Shown in pieces: positions 42,599 to 51,827 of a stretch of 61,086 nt of DNA. The stretch's first letter is position 1; each line of letters starts with the position of its first letter. The position numbers and the translations under genes were made by a program. The notes below the pieces were generated by a model, which saw only the letters and a list, made by a program, of their open reading frames with translations, did no database searches and was not told the DNA's origin. The DNA comes from Mycolicibacterium rhodesiae JS60 (GTDB lineage: Bacteria > Actinomycetota > Actinomycetes > Mycobacteriales > Mycobacteriaceae): the NCBI GenBank assembly GCA_000230935.2, contig AGIQ01000014.1:1-61086 (forward strand), given 5' to 3'.

Positions 42599-43854
42599 CT
42601 TTCGGAGGGCAGGAGCGAAGCGACGCGGGAATTGATGTGGCGGATGAAGCCAAACTGGTTCGCACACAAGGGGTTACTGCGCCCGCGGGCTTCCGCGCCA
42701 CCGGCATCGCCGCGGGCATCAAGGCCTCCGGTGCCCTTGACCTGGCGCTGGTCTTCAACGAGGGTCCCGACTACGCGGCGGCCGGGGTGTTCACCCGCAA
42801 TCAAGTCAAGGCCGCTCCGGTGCTCTGGAGCCAGCAGGTGCTCACCACCGGCCGGCTGCGCGCGGTATTGCTGAATTCCGGTGGTGCGAACGCGTGTACC
42901 GGAGCTGGCGGTTTCCAGGACACCCACGCGACCGCCGAGGCCGTCGCGGCCGCGATCAGTGATTGGGGCACCGAGACCGGGCCGGTCGAGGTCGCGGTCT
43001 GCTCGACCGGCCTGATCGGCGACCGGCTGCCTCTCGCCAAGGTGCTGGCTGGCGTCACCGAGATCGTCCGGGAACTCGGCGGCGGACTCACCGGCGGCGA
43101 CGAGGCGGCACGCGCCATCATGACCACCGACACGGTGCCCAAACAGGTTGCGCTGCATCACTCGATCGACTCAGGGGAGAACTGGACCGTCGGCGGCATG
43201 GCCAAGGGCGCCGGGATGCTGGCGCCGTCACTGGCCACCATGCTCGTGGTGCTCACCACTGATGCGGTAGCCGATGCCGCCGCGCTGGACACCGCACTGC
43301 ACCGGGCCACCGCCAAGACCTTCGACCGGCTCGACGTCGACGGCAGCTGTTCGACCAACGACACCGTGCTGCTGCTGGCCTCCGGCGCCAGCGAGATCGA
43401 GCCCAGCCAAGAGGATCTCGACGCTGCCGTGCTGCGGGTCTGCGACGACCTGTGCGCGCAGTTGCAGGCCGACGCCGAAGGCGTCACCAAACGGGTCGCG
43501 ATCACCGTGACCGGGGCGCCCACCGACGACGACGCCGTCACCGCGGCCCGGGTCGTCGCGCGCGACAGCCTGGTGAAGACCGCACTGTTCGGCTCCGACC
43601 CGAACTGGGGCCGCGTGCTCGCCGCGGTCGGCATGGTGCCGTTCGAGATCGACGCACAGCGGATCACCGTGTCGTTCAACGGCTTCCCGGTATGCGTGGA
43701 CGGCGCGGGCGCACCGGGCGCTCGCGACGTGGACCTGTCCGGTGCCGACATCGACGTCACCGTCGACCTGAAGCTGGGCGACGGGCAGGCGACCATCCGC
43801 ACCACCGACCTCTCGCACGCCTACGTCGAAGAGAACTCGGCCTACAGCTCATGA
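42595..43854 (+). CDS. argJ: ornithine acetyltransferase / glutamate N-acetyltransferase
   Basis: 419 residues from GTG 42595. The autocleavage site KGAGMLAPSLATML places the new N-terminal nucleophile at about Thr215, splitting the proenzyme into alpha and beta chains. GANACTG and FGSDPNWGR are also conserved. It recycles the acetyl group from N-acetylornithine to glutamate. The N-terminal ~27 residues are not conserved, so a later start is possible. The stop overlaps argB by 4 bases. Confidence 0.96.
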   Translation: MTFGGQERSDAGIDVADEAKLVRTQGVTAPAGFRATGIAAGIKASGALDLALVFNEGPDYAAAGVFTRNQVKAAPVLWSQQVLTTGRLRAVLLNSGGANACTGAGGFQDTHATAEAVAAAISDWGTETGPVEVAVCSTGLIGDRLPLAKVLAGVTEIVRELGGGLTGGDEAARAIMTTDTVPKQVALHHSIDSGENWTVGGMAKGAGMLAPSLATMLVVLTTDAVADAAALDTALHRATAKTFDRLDVDGSCSTNDTVLLLASGASEIEPSQEDLDAAVLRVCDDLCAQLQADAEGVTKRVAITVTGAPTDDDAVTAARVVARDSLVKTALFGSDPNWGRVLAAVGMVPFEIDAQRITVSFNGFPVCVDGAGAPGARDVDLSGADIDVTVDLKLGDGQATIRTTDLSHAYVEENSAYSS

Positions 43855-44723
43855 CCGCGACCGTGAACACCAAGGCCGCGATCCTGGCTGAGGCGCTACC
43901 GTGGCTCAAGCAGCTCAACAACAAGATCGTCGTCGTCAAGTACGGCGGCAACGCGATGACCGACGACCGGCTCAAGGCCGCGTTCGCCGACGACATGGTG
44001 TTCCTGCGCAATGCCGGCATTCACCCCGTCGTCGTGCACGGCGGCGGCCCGCAGATCAGCGCGATGCTCAAGAAGCTCGGTATCGACGGGGAATTCAAGG
44101 GCGGTTTCCGGGTCACCACCCCAGAGGTGCTCGACGTCGCGCGGATGGTGCTGTTCGGCCAGGTCGGCCGCGAGCTGGTGAACCTCATCAACGCCCACGG
44201 CCCGTATGCGGTCGGCATCACCGGTGAGGACGCTCAGCTGTTCACCGCGGTGCGCCGCGGCGTCACCGTCGACGGCGTGCTCACCGACATCGGCCTGGTC
44301 GGCGACGTCGAACACGTGAACACCGCGGCGATCCTGGATCTCATTGCCGCCGGCCGTATCCCGGTGATCTCGACGATCGCCCCCGACATCGACGGCGTGG
44401 TGCACAACATCAACGCCGACACCGCGGCCGCCGCGGTGGCCAAGGCGCTGGGTGCCGAGAAGCTGTTGATGCTGACCGATGTCGAAGGGTTGTACACCAG
44501 TTGGCCCGACCGGAATTCGTTGGTCAGCCAGATCGACGCCGAGCTGCTGACCGAGCTGCTGCCGAACCTCGAAACCGGCATGATCCCCAAGATCGAAGCC
44601 TGCCTGCGGGCCGTCGAGGGCGGGGTCCCCAGTGCGCATGTGATCGACGGCCGGGTCGAACACTGTGTGCTGGTCGAACTGTTCACCGACGAAGGTACCG
44701 GCACGAAGGTGATCCCCTCATGA
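43851..44723 (+). CDS. argB: acetylglutamate kinase
   Basis: 290 residues, ATG 43851. Amino-acid kinase fold with the Lys/Gly loop VVKYGGNAM, HGGGPQI and LTDVEGLY. It phosphorylates N-acetylglutamate, the committed and usually arginine-inhibited step; the N-terminal helix needed for arginine-sensitive hexamers (ILAEALPWLKQLNNK) is present. Confidence 0.97.
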   Translation: MTATVNTKAAILAEALPWLKQLNNKIVVVKYGGNAMTDDRLKAAFADDMVFLRNAGIHPVVVHGGGPQISAMLKKLGIDGEFKGGFRVTTPEVLDVARMVLFGQVGRELVNLINAHGPYAVGITGEDAQLFTAVRRGVTVDGVLTDIGLVGDVEHVNTAAILDLIAAGRIPVISTIAPDIDGVVHNINADTAAAAVAKALGAEKLLMLTDVEGLYTSWPDRNSLVSQIDAELLTELLPNLETGMIPKIEACLRAVEGGVPSAHVIDGRVEHCVLVELFTDEGTGTKVIPS

Positions 44724-45886
44724 CGCTCACTGACAGATGGTCCGACGTCATGATGGACAACTACGGTACGCCGCCGCTCGGTCTGGCCAGCGGTGACGGC
44801 GCCGTCGTCACCGACGAGAGCGGCAAGTCCTACCTCGACCTGCTCGGCGGCATCGCGGTCAACATCCTCGGCCACCGCCACCCGGCGATCATCGAGGCCG
44901 TCACCACCCAGCTGAACACGCTCGGCCACACCTCGAATCTGTATGCCACCGAACCGGGTATCGCGCTGGCCGAGGCACTCGTCGAGCAGCTCGACACCCC
45001 GGCGCGGGTGTTCTTCTGCAACTCCGGCACCGAGGCCAACGAGGTAGCCTTCAAGATCACCCGGCTGACCGGGCGCACCAAACTCGTTGCCGCCCAGGGT
45101 GCTTTCCACGGCCGCACGATGGGATCCCTGGCATTGACGGGGCAGCCGACCAAGCAGGCGCCGTTCGAACCGCTGCCCGGTGACGTCACGCACGTGCCGT
45201 ACGGCGACGTCGACGCCCTCGATGCCGCCGTCACCGACGACACCGCCGCGGTGTTCCTCGAACCGATCATGGGCGAGGGTGGCGTCGTCGTCCCGCCCGA
45301 GGGGTACCTGGTCGCCGCGCGCCAGATCACCAGCCGGCACGGCGCGCTGCTGGTCCTCGACGAGGTGCAGACCGGAGTCGGGCGCACCGGCGCGTTCTTC
45401 GCCCACCAGCACGACGGCATCGTCCCCGACATCGTCACGCTGGCAAAGGGTCTCGGCGGCGGACTGCCGATCGGGGCGTGCCTGGCCACCGGACCGACCG
45501 CCGACCTGCTGACCCCCGGCCTGCACGGCAGCACATTCGGCGGCAATCCGGTGTGCACCGCCGCCGCGCTGGCGGTGCTGCGGGTGCTGGCCGCCGAAGA
45601 CCTGATCAACCGCGCCGACCTGCTGGGAAAGACGCTCAGCCACGGCATCGAGTCGCTGGGCCATCCGCTGGTCGACCACGTCCGGGGCCGCGGCCTGCTG
45701 CGCGGCGTGGTGTTGACCGCCCCGCAGGGCAAGGCCGTCGAAACCGCCGCCCGCGAAGCCGGATTCCTGGTCAACGCCGCCGCGCCGGACGTCGTCCGGC
45801 TGGCACCGCCGCTGATCATCACCGAAGTACAGATCGACGACTTCCTGACGGCATTACCGGCGATCCTGGATGAGGCGACCCCATGA
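44720..45886 (+). CDS. argD: acetylornithine aminotransferase
   Basis: 388 residues, ATG 44720 (ATGA overlap with argB). Class III PLP aminotransferase: GTEANEVAFK, FHGRTMGSLALTG, the Asp of LLVLDEVQTGVGRTG and the PLP Lys of TLAKGLGGGLPIGA. Makes N-acetylornithine from the semialdehyde; may also serve in lysine synthesis. Confidence 0.97.
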   Translation: MTLTDRWSDVMMDNYGTPPLGLASGDGAVVTDESGKSYLDLLGGIAVNILGHRHPAIIEAVTTQLNTLGHTSNLYATEPGIALAEALVEQLDTPARVFFCNSGTEANEVAFKITRLTGRTKLVAAQGAFHGRTMGSLALTGQPTKQAPFEPLPGDVTHVPYGDVDALDAAVTDDTAAVFLEPIMGEGGVVVPPEGYLVAARQITSRHGALLVLDEVQTGVGRTGAFFAHQHDGIVPDIVTLAKGLGGGLPIGACLATGPTADLLTPGLHGSTFGGNPVCTAAALAVLRVLAAEDLINRADLLGKTLSHGIESLGHPLVDHVRGRGLLRGVVLTAPQGKAVETAAREAGFLVNAAAPDVVRLAPPLIITEVQIDDFLTALPAILDEATP

Positions 45887-46812
45887 GCACCCTGCGGCAC
45901 TTCCTGCGTGACGACGACCTGACCCCCGAGGAACAGGCCGAAATCCTGGAGCTGGCAGCCGAACTCAAGAAGGAACCGATGAGCCGGCGCCCGCTCGAGG
46001 GCCCGCGCGGGGTGGCGGTCATCTTCGACAAGAACTCCACCCGCACCCGGTTCTCGTTCGAGATCGGCATCGCGCAACTCGGCGGGCACGCAGTCGTGGT
46101 CGATGGCCGGGCCACCCAGCTCGGCCGGGAGGAGACGCTGGAGGACACCGGCCGGGTGCTGTCGCGTTACGTCGACGCCATCGTCTGGCGCACCTTCGCC
46201 CAGCAGCGGCTCAATGCGATGGCCTCGGGGGCAACGGTTCCGGTGGTGAACGCCCTGTCCGACGAGTTCCACCCCTGCCAGGTACTGGCCGACCTGCAGA
46301 CGTTGAAGGAACGTAAAGGGTCGCTGAGCGGGTTGCGGATGACGTACTTCGGTGACGGCGCCAACAACATGGCGCACTCGCTGATGCTGGGCGGCGTCAC
46401 TGCAGGCATTCACGTCACGATCGCCGCACCTGCCGGGTTCGAGCCGCACCCGTTGTTCGTGGCCGCCGCCGAACGGCGGGCGCAACAGACTGGTGCCTCC
46501 GTCACGCTGACCGCGGATGCGCTCGCCGGCGCCAAGGGCGCTGATGTGCTGGTCACCGACACCTGGACGTCGATGGGGCAGGAGAACGACGGGCTGGATC
46601 GGGTGATCCCGTTTCGCCCGTTCCAGCTCAACGCAGCACTGCTCGGCCACGCCGACTCCGAAGTCGTTGTCCTGCATTGCCTTCCGGCGCACCGCGGACA
46701 CGAGATCACCGATGAGGTGATCGACGGCCCGCACAGCGCGGTGTGGGACGAGGCCGAGAACCGGCTGCACGCCCAGAAGGCTCTGCTGGTGTGGCTGTTG
46801 GAGGGACGATGA
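45883..46812 (+). CDS. argF: ornithine carbamoyltransferase
   Basis: 309 residues. Carbamoyl-phosphate site KNSTRTRFSFE, FHPCQVLADLQT, and ornithine-side HCLPAHRGHEI. It makes citrulline in the cytosol as a trimer. 4-base overlaps on both sides keep it inside the coupled argC-argR unit. Confidence 0.97.
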   Translation: MSTLRHFLRDDDLTPEEQAEILELAAELKKEPMSRRPLEGPRGVAVIFDKNSTRTRFSFEIGIAQLGGHAVVVDGRATQLGREETLEDTGRVLSRYVDAIVWRTFAQQRLNAMASGATVPVVNALSDEFHPCQVLADLQTLKERKGSLSGLRMTYFGDGANNMAHSLMLGGVTAGIHVTIAAPAGFEPHPLFVAAAERRAQQTGASVTLTADALAGAKGADVLVTDTWTSMGQENDGLDRVIPFRPFQLNAALLGHADSEVVVLHCLPAHRGHEITDEVIDGPHSAVWDEAENRLHAQKALLVWLLEGR

Positions 46813-47294
46813 CCAGCGAGGTCAGCACCACCCGGGCCGGGCGTCAGGCCCGGATCGTGGCGTTGTTGTCGTCGCAGTCCGTGCACAGCCAGAGCGAACT
46901 CGCCGCGCTGCTCGCCGACGAGGGCATCGACGTCACGCAGGCCACGTTGTCGCGTGACCTTGAAGAGCTCGGTGCGGTCAAGCTGCGCGGCGCCGACGGA
47001 GGCGTCGGCGTCTACGTCGTACCCGAGGACGGCAGCCCGGTACGCGGGGTGTCCGGCGGCACCGAACGAGTCTCACGGCTGCTCGCCGACCTCCTGGTGT
47101 CCACCGATGCCAGCGGCAACCTGGCCGTGCTGCGCACCCCGCCCGGCGCGGCACACTATCTCGCCAGCGCCATCGACCGGGCGGCGCTGCCCGACGTCGT
47201 GGGCACGATCGCCGGCGACGACACCATCTTCGTGGTGGCCCGTGAGCCGATGACCGGCGCGCAACTGGCCGCCATGTTCGAGACCATTCACTAG
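46809..47294 (+). CDS. argR: arginine repressor
   Basis: 161 residues, ATG 46809. N-terminal winged helix (QSELAALLADEGIDVTQATLSRDLEELGAVKL) and C-terminal hexamerisation/arginine-binding domain with GTIAGDDTIFVVA. Being inside the operon, it likely controls its own synthesis through the ARG boxes before argC. Confidence 0.96.
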   Translation: MTSEVSTTRAGRQARIVALLSSQSVHSQSELAALLADEGIDVTQATLSRDLEELGAVKLRGADGGVGVYVVPEDGSPVRGVSGGTERVSRLLADLLVSTDASGNLAVLRTPPGAAHYLASAIDRAALPDVVGTIAGDDTIFVVAREPMTGAQLAAMFETIH

Positions 47295-47320
47295 AGACCA
47301 AAGACAAAAAGGAGCACTTC

Positions 47321-48529
47321 ATGTCCGAACGCGTCATCTTGGCGTATTCCGGCGGCCTGGACACCTCGGTGGCCATCAGCTGGATCGGCAAGGAGACCGG
47401 CAAAGAGGTGGTGGCCGTGGCCATCGACCTCGGCCAGGGCGGCGAGGACATGGACGTCGTTCGCCAGCGCGCCCTGGACTGCGGCGCCGTCGAAGCCGTG
47501 GTCGTCGACGCTCGCGACGAGTTCGCCGAGCAGTACTGCCTGCCGGCCATCCAGTCCAACGCCCTGTACATGGACCGCTACCCGCTGGTGTCGGCGCTGA
47601 GCCGGCCGCTGATCGTCAAGCACCTGGTGGCCGCGGCGCGCGAACACCGCGGCGGGATCGTCGCGCACGGCTGCACCGGCAAGGGTAACGACCAGGTTCG
47701 CTTCGAAGTCGGATTCGCTTCCCTGGCACCCGATCTGGAGGTGCTGGCCCCGGTCCGCGACTACGCCTGGACCCGGGAGAAGGCGATCGCGTTCGCCGAG
47801 GAGAACGCCATCCCGATCAACGTCAGCAAGCGCTCGCCGTTCTCCATCGACCAGAACGTCTGGGGGCGTGCGGTGGAAACCGGCTTCCTCGAGCATCTGT
47901 GGAACGCGCCCACCAAGGACGTCTACGACTACACCGAGGACCCGACGCTCAACTGGAACACCCCCGACGAAGTGATCGTCGGTTTCGAGCGCGGTGTGCC
48001 GGTATCCATCGATGGAAACTCGACGTCGGTCCTGGAGGCCATCGTCGAGCTCAACCGCCGGGCCGGGGCCCAGGGTGTGGGGCGCCTCGACGTCGTCGAA
48101 GACCGGCTGGTCGGCATCAAGAGCCGGGAGATCTACGAGGCGCCGGGCGCGATGGTCTTGATCACCGCGCACACCGAGCTCGAGCACGTGACGCTGGAGC
48201 GTGAACTGGGCCGGTTCAAGCGCACCACCGACCGCAAGTGGGGCGAGCTGGTCTACGACGGCCTGTGGTTCTCGCCGCTGAAGCGGTCGCTGGAGGCCTT
48301 CGTGGCCGACACCCAGAAGCACGTGACCGGCGAGATCCGGATGGTGCTGCACGGCGGGCACATCGCCGTCAACGGCCGGCGCAGCCCCACCTCGCTGTAC
48401 GACTTCAACCTGGCGACCTACGACGAGGGCGATACCTTCGATCAGTCGTCGGCCAAGGGCTTCGTGCACGTGCACGGCCTGTCGTCGAAGATCGCCGCCC
48501 GCCGGGACCTGGCAGGCAACCAGACGTGA
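47321..48529 (+). CDS. argG: argininosuccinate synthase
   Basis: 402 residues. N-terminal ATP pyrophosphatase motif AYSGGLDTSVAI, HGCTGKGNDQVRFE, and SPFSIDQNVWGR. Condenses citrulline and aspartate. ATG 47321 has AAAAAGGAG; the 26-base gap after argR is the widest in the cluster but still suggests one transcript. Confidence 0.97.
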   Translation: MSERVILAYSGGLDTSVAISWIGKETGKEVVAVAIDLGQGGEDMDVVRQRALDCGAVEAVVVDARDEFAEQYCLPAIQSNALYMDRYPLVSALSRPLIVKHLVAAAREHRGGIVAHGCTGKGNDQVRFEVGFASLAPDLEVLAPVRDYAWTREKAIAFAEENAIPINVSKRSPFSIDQNVWGRAVETGFLEHLWNAPTKDVYDYTEDPTLNWNTPDEVIVGFERGVPVSIDGNSTSVLEAIVELNRRAGAQGVGRLDVVEDRLVGIKSREIYEAPGAMVLITAHTELEHVTLERELGRFKRTTDRKWGELVYDGLWFSPLKRSLEAFVADTQKHVTGEIRMVLHGGHIAVNGRRSPTSLYDFNLATYDEGDTFDQSSAKGFVHVHGLSSKIAARRDLAGNQT

Positions 48530-49938
48530 GCACCAACGAGGGCTCGCTGTGGGGTGGACGGTTCGCCGACGGGCCCGCGGACGCCCTGGCGGCACTGAGC
48601 AAGTCCACCCACTTCGACTGGGTGCTGGCTCCGTATGACGTCGCGGCGTCCAAGGCGCACGCGAAGGTGCTGCACGCCGCGGGCCTGCTCACCGACGGGC
48701 AGCGCGACGGACTGCTCGCCGGTCTGGACAGCCTGGGCGCGGACGTCGCCGACGGCAGCTTCACCCCACTGGTCACCGACGAGGACGTGCACGGGGCGCT
48801 GGAGCGCGGGCTGATCGACCGGGTCGGTGCGGACCTCGGTGGCCGGCTGCGAGCAGGGCGATCTCGTAATGACCAGGTGGCCACGCTGTTTCGGATGTGG
48901 CTCCGCGACGCAATGCGCCGGGTCGCCGACGGCGCGCTCGAGGTGGTGTCGGCGCTGGCGACGCAGGCCGCTGCGCACCCGACCGCGATCATGCCCGGCA
49001 AGACGCACCTGCAGGCCGCTCAACCGGTTCTGCTGGCTCATCACCTGCTGGCTCATGCCCATCCGCTGCTGCGCGACGTCGACCGGATCGCCGACTTCGA
49101 CGACCGCACCGCGGTATCGCCCTACGGGTCGGGCGCGCTGGCCGGCTCGTCGCTTGGCCTGGACCCCGACGCGATCGCCGAGGAGCTGGGATTCGCTGCG
49201 GCGGCTGACAATTCGATCGATGCCACAGCATCGCGGGATTTCGCCGCCGAAGCCGCGTTCGTCCTGGCGATGATAGCCGTCGACCTGTCCCGTCTGGCCG
49301 AGGACATCATCCTCTGGAGCACAACCGAATTCGGCTACGCGACACTGCATGACGCCTGGTCGACCGGCAGCTCGATCATGCCGCAGAAGAAGAACCCGGA
49401 CATCGCCGAGCTGGCCCGTGGTAAGGCCGGCCGGCTGATCGGCAATCTGACCGGCCTGCTGGCGACGCTGAAGGCGCAGCCGCTGGCCTACAACCGGGAT
49501 CTGCAGGAGGACAAGGAACCGGTGTTCGACTCCGTCGCGCAGCTGGAGCTGGTGCTGCCCGCGATGGCGGGGCTGGTCGCGACCCTGACGTTCGACACCG
49601 AGCGGATGGCCGCGCTGGCCCCGGCCGGTTATACCCTGGCCACCGACGTCGCGGAATGGCTGGTGCGCCGGGGTGTCCCGTTCCGGGTGGCGCACGAGGC
49701 CGCCGGTGCGGCGGTGCGTGCTGCCGAGGGTCGTGGTGTCGGACTCGACGAGCTGACCGACGAGGAGCTGGCCCACATCAGCGGCGAGTTGACGCCCGAC
49801 GTGCGGGAGGTGCTGACCGTCGACGGATCGGTGTCCTCCCGCGATGCCCGCGGTGGGACGGCGCCGGTACAGGTCGCGAATCAGCTTGGCGTGGTGCGGG
49901 ATACATCCGAGAGATTGCGAATCAGGCTGCGCCGCTGA
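48526..49938 (+). CDS. argH: argininosuccinate lyase
   Basis: 470 residues from GTG 48526 (GTGA overlap with argG). Fumarase/aspartase superfamily signature GSSIMPQKKNPD with the catalytic Ser, plus TDEDVHGALE, GRSRNDQVAT and GKTHLQAAQP. It releases arginine and fumarate, finishing the pathway. It converges with the ABC-F gene one base later. Confidence 0.97.
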   Translation: MSTNEGSLWGGRFADGPADALAALSKSTHFDWVLAPYDVAASKAHAKVLHAAGLLTDGQRDGLLAGLDSLGADVADGSFTPLVTDEDVHGALERGLIDRVGADLGGRLRAGRSRNDQVATLFRMWLRDAMRRVADGALEVVSALATQAAAHPTAIMPGKTHLQAAQPVLLAHHLLAHAHPLLRDVDRIADFDDRTAVSPYGSGALAGSSLGLDPDAIAEELGFAAAADNSIDATASRDFAAEAAFVLAMIAVDLSRLAEDIILWSTTEFGYATLHDAWSTGSSIMPQKKNPDIAELARGKAGRLIGNLTGLLATLKAQPLAYNRDLQEDKEPVFDSVAQLELVLPAMAGLVATLTFDTERMAALAPAGYTLATDVAEWLVRRGVPFRVAHEAAGAAVRAAEGRGVGLDELTDEELAHISGELTPDVREVLTVDGSVSSRDARGGTAPVQVANQLGVVRDTSERLRIRLRR

Positions 49939-49939
49939 G

Positions 49940-51712
49940 TCAGTCGACCAGTTCCGACAGCTCCAGCCACTGGTTCTCCTTCTCGGCCACCTCGGCCTCC
50001 AGCGCGCGCAGTTCCTGCGTCAGCCGACTCAGTCCGACATGATCGGACTGGTCGAACTCGGCCAGCTCCACGTGTTTGGCGTTCACCCGATCGGTCAGCT
50101 TCGCCAGCGCCCGGTCGAGTGCGGCGATTTCCTTTTTGACACTGCGTAATTCGGCGCCTGATAGTGCTTGTGCGGCAGGTTCGCGGACCGGTGTGGTCGC
50201 GCCTGCCGGCTTGCGCGCCTTGATGCGCAGATACTCGTCGATACCACCCGGTAGGTGCCGAAGGTGGCCGTCGAGGATCGCGTACTGCTGGTCGGTGACC
50301 CGCTCCAGCAGATACCGGTCGTGGGACACCACGATCAGCGTGCCCGGCCACGAGTCGAGCAGATCCTCGGTGGCCGAGAGCATGTCGATGTCGACATCGT
50401 TGGTCGGCTCGTCGAGCACCAGCACGTTGGGTTCTTCGAGCAGTGTCAGCATCAGCTGCAGCCGCCGGCGCTGCCCGCCGGACAGCTCACCGACCCGTGA
50501 CGACAGCCGCTCGCGGCGAAAACCCAAGCGCTCCAACAGCTGTGTGGGGGTCAGTTCCTTACCTTCGACCTGATAGCCGGCCGGCAGCCGGCCCACGACC
50601 TCACGCACCATATCGCCGGCGATGTCGGTGAGCTGGCTGGACTGCTGGTCGAGCATCGCCAGCCGAACCGTCTTGCCGCGCTTGACCCGGCCGGAATCGG
50701 GGGAGACGGTGGCGGCGATCAACCCCAGCAGCGTCGACTTGCCCGCGCCGTTGGCGCCGACGATGCCGGTGCGCTCGCCCGGCGCGATGCGCCATTCCAC
50801 ATCGCGCAGAACGGGTTTGCCACCGAACGACACCGAGACGTCGAGCAGGTCGATGACATCCTTGCCCAGCCGGGCCGTCGCCAGCTTGGCCAACTCGACG
50901 CCGTTGCGGATCGGCGGAACGTCCTCGATCAGTTGGTTGGCCGCATCGATGCGGAACTTCGGCTTGGAGGTTCGTGCCGGTGCGCCGCGGCGCAGCCAGG
51001 CGAGTTCCTTGCGCATGAGGTTCTGCCGCTTGGCCTCGGCGGCGGCGGCGATGCGATCACGTTCGACGCGCTGCAGCACATAGGCGGCATAGCCACCGTC
51101 GAACGGCTCGACGATCCCGTCGTGCACCTCCCACGTCGTGGTGGCGACCTCGTCGAGGAACCACCGGTCGTGGGTGACGAGCAGCAGACCACCGGTGCTG
51201 CGCGGCCAGCGTGTTTTGAGGTGCTCGGCCAGCCAGGTGATGCCCTCGATGTCGAGGTGGTTGGTCGGCTCGTCGAGGGCGATCACGTCCCAGTCACCGA
51301 TCAGGAGTTCGGCCAGCTGGACGCGGCGGCGCTGGCCGCCGGAGAGCGCGGCCACCGGGGCCTGCCAGTCCAGGTCGGCGACCAGGCCGGCGACGACGTC
51401 GCGGATGCGGGGGTTGCCCGCCCACTCGTGTTCGGGGAGATCACCCACCAGCACTTCGCCGACGGTGCTCTCCGGCGCCATGCTGTCGCCCTGCTCCAGC
51501 GCGGTCACCCGCAGCCCACCGCGTGTGGTCACCCGTCCTGAGTCGGGGGTGATGCGCCCGGTGAGCATGCCCATCAGGCTGGACTTGCCGTCGCCGTTGC
51601 GCCCGACGATGCCGATGCGGGCACCGTCGTTGACGCCGACCGTCACGGATTCGAAGACCACCTGAGTCGGATATTCGAGATGGAGCGCTTCGGCGCCGAG
51701 CAGGTGTGCCAC
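49940..51712 (-). CDS. ABC-F family ATPase (Uup-like)
   Basis: 590 residues with two ABC cassettes and no membrane domain. First cassette: GRNGDGKSS, ALSGGQRRRVQLAELL, DVIALDEPTNHLDI; linker (about 230-280, KRQNLMRKELAWLRRG); second cassette: GANGAGKSTLL, ELSGGQRRRLQL, VLVLDEPTNDVDI. A C-terminal coiled coil (about 520-590, rich in E and K) is typical of Uup-type ABC-F proteins, which act on ribosomes rather than as transporters. It could affect translation or antibiotic tolerance. ATG 51712, divergent from the lipase/synthetase gene. Confidence 0.9.
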   Translation of the reverse strand: MAHLLGAEALHLEYPTQVVFESVTVGVNDGARIGIVGRNGDGKSSLMGMLTGRITPDSGRVTTRGGLRVTALEQGDSMAPESTVGEVLVGDLPEHEWAGNPRIRDVVAGLVADLDWQAPVAALSGGQRRRVQLAELLIGDWDVIALDEPTNHLDIEGITWLAEHLKTRWPRSTGGLLLVTHDRWFLDEVATTTWEVHDGIVEPFDGGYAAYVLQRVERDRIAAAAEAKRQNLMRKELAWLRRGAPARTSKPKFRIDAANQLIEDVPPIRNGVELAKLATARLGKDVIDLLDVSVSFGGKPVLRDVEWRIAPGERTGIVGANGAGKSTLLGLIAATVSPDSGRVKRGKTVRLAMLDQQSSQLTDIAGDMVREVVGRLPAGYQVEGKELTPTQLLERLGFRRERLSSRVGELSGGQRRRLQLMLTLLEEPNVLVLDEPTNDVDIDMLSATEDLLDSWPGTLIVVSHDRYLLERVTDQQYAILDGHLRHLPGGIDEYLRIKARKPAGATTPVREPAAQALSGAELRSVKKEIAALDRALAKLTDRVNAKHVELAEFDQSDHVGLSRLTQELRALEAEVAEKENQWLELSELVD

Positions 51713-51827
51713 TGGCTAGACCCTACTGGTGGACTGTCAAAGCAGCAGGAAGCGGATCGGGCTTGTGCCATGATGTGCTGGCTGTCGGGGCCTCAAGCAG
51801 CAGCGACGTGGGACAGAGGAACAACCC

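Noticed and set aside
44830..46770. 646-codon open frame antisense to argD and argF
   Set aside because: Both arginine genes are certain on the plus strand; the antisense product is low-complexity.
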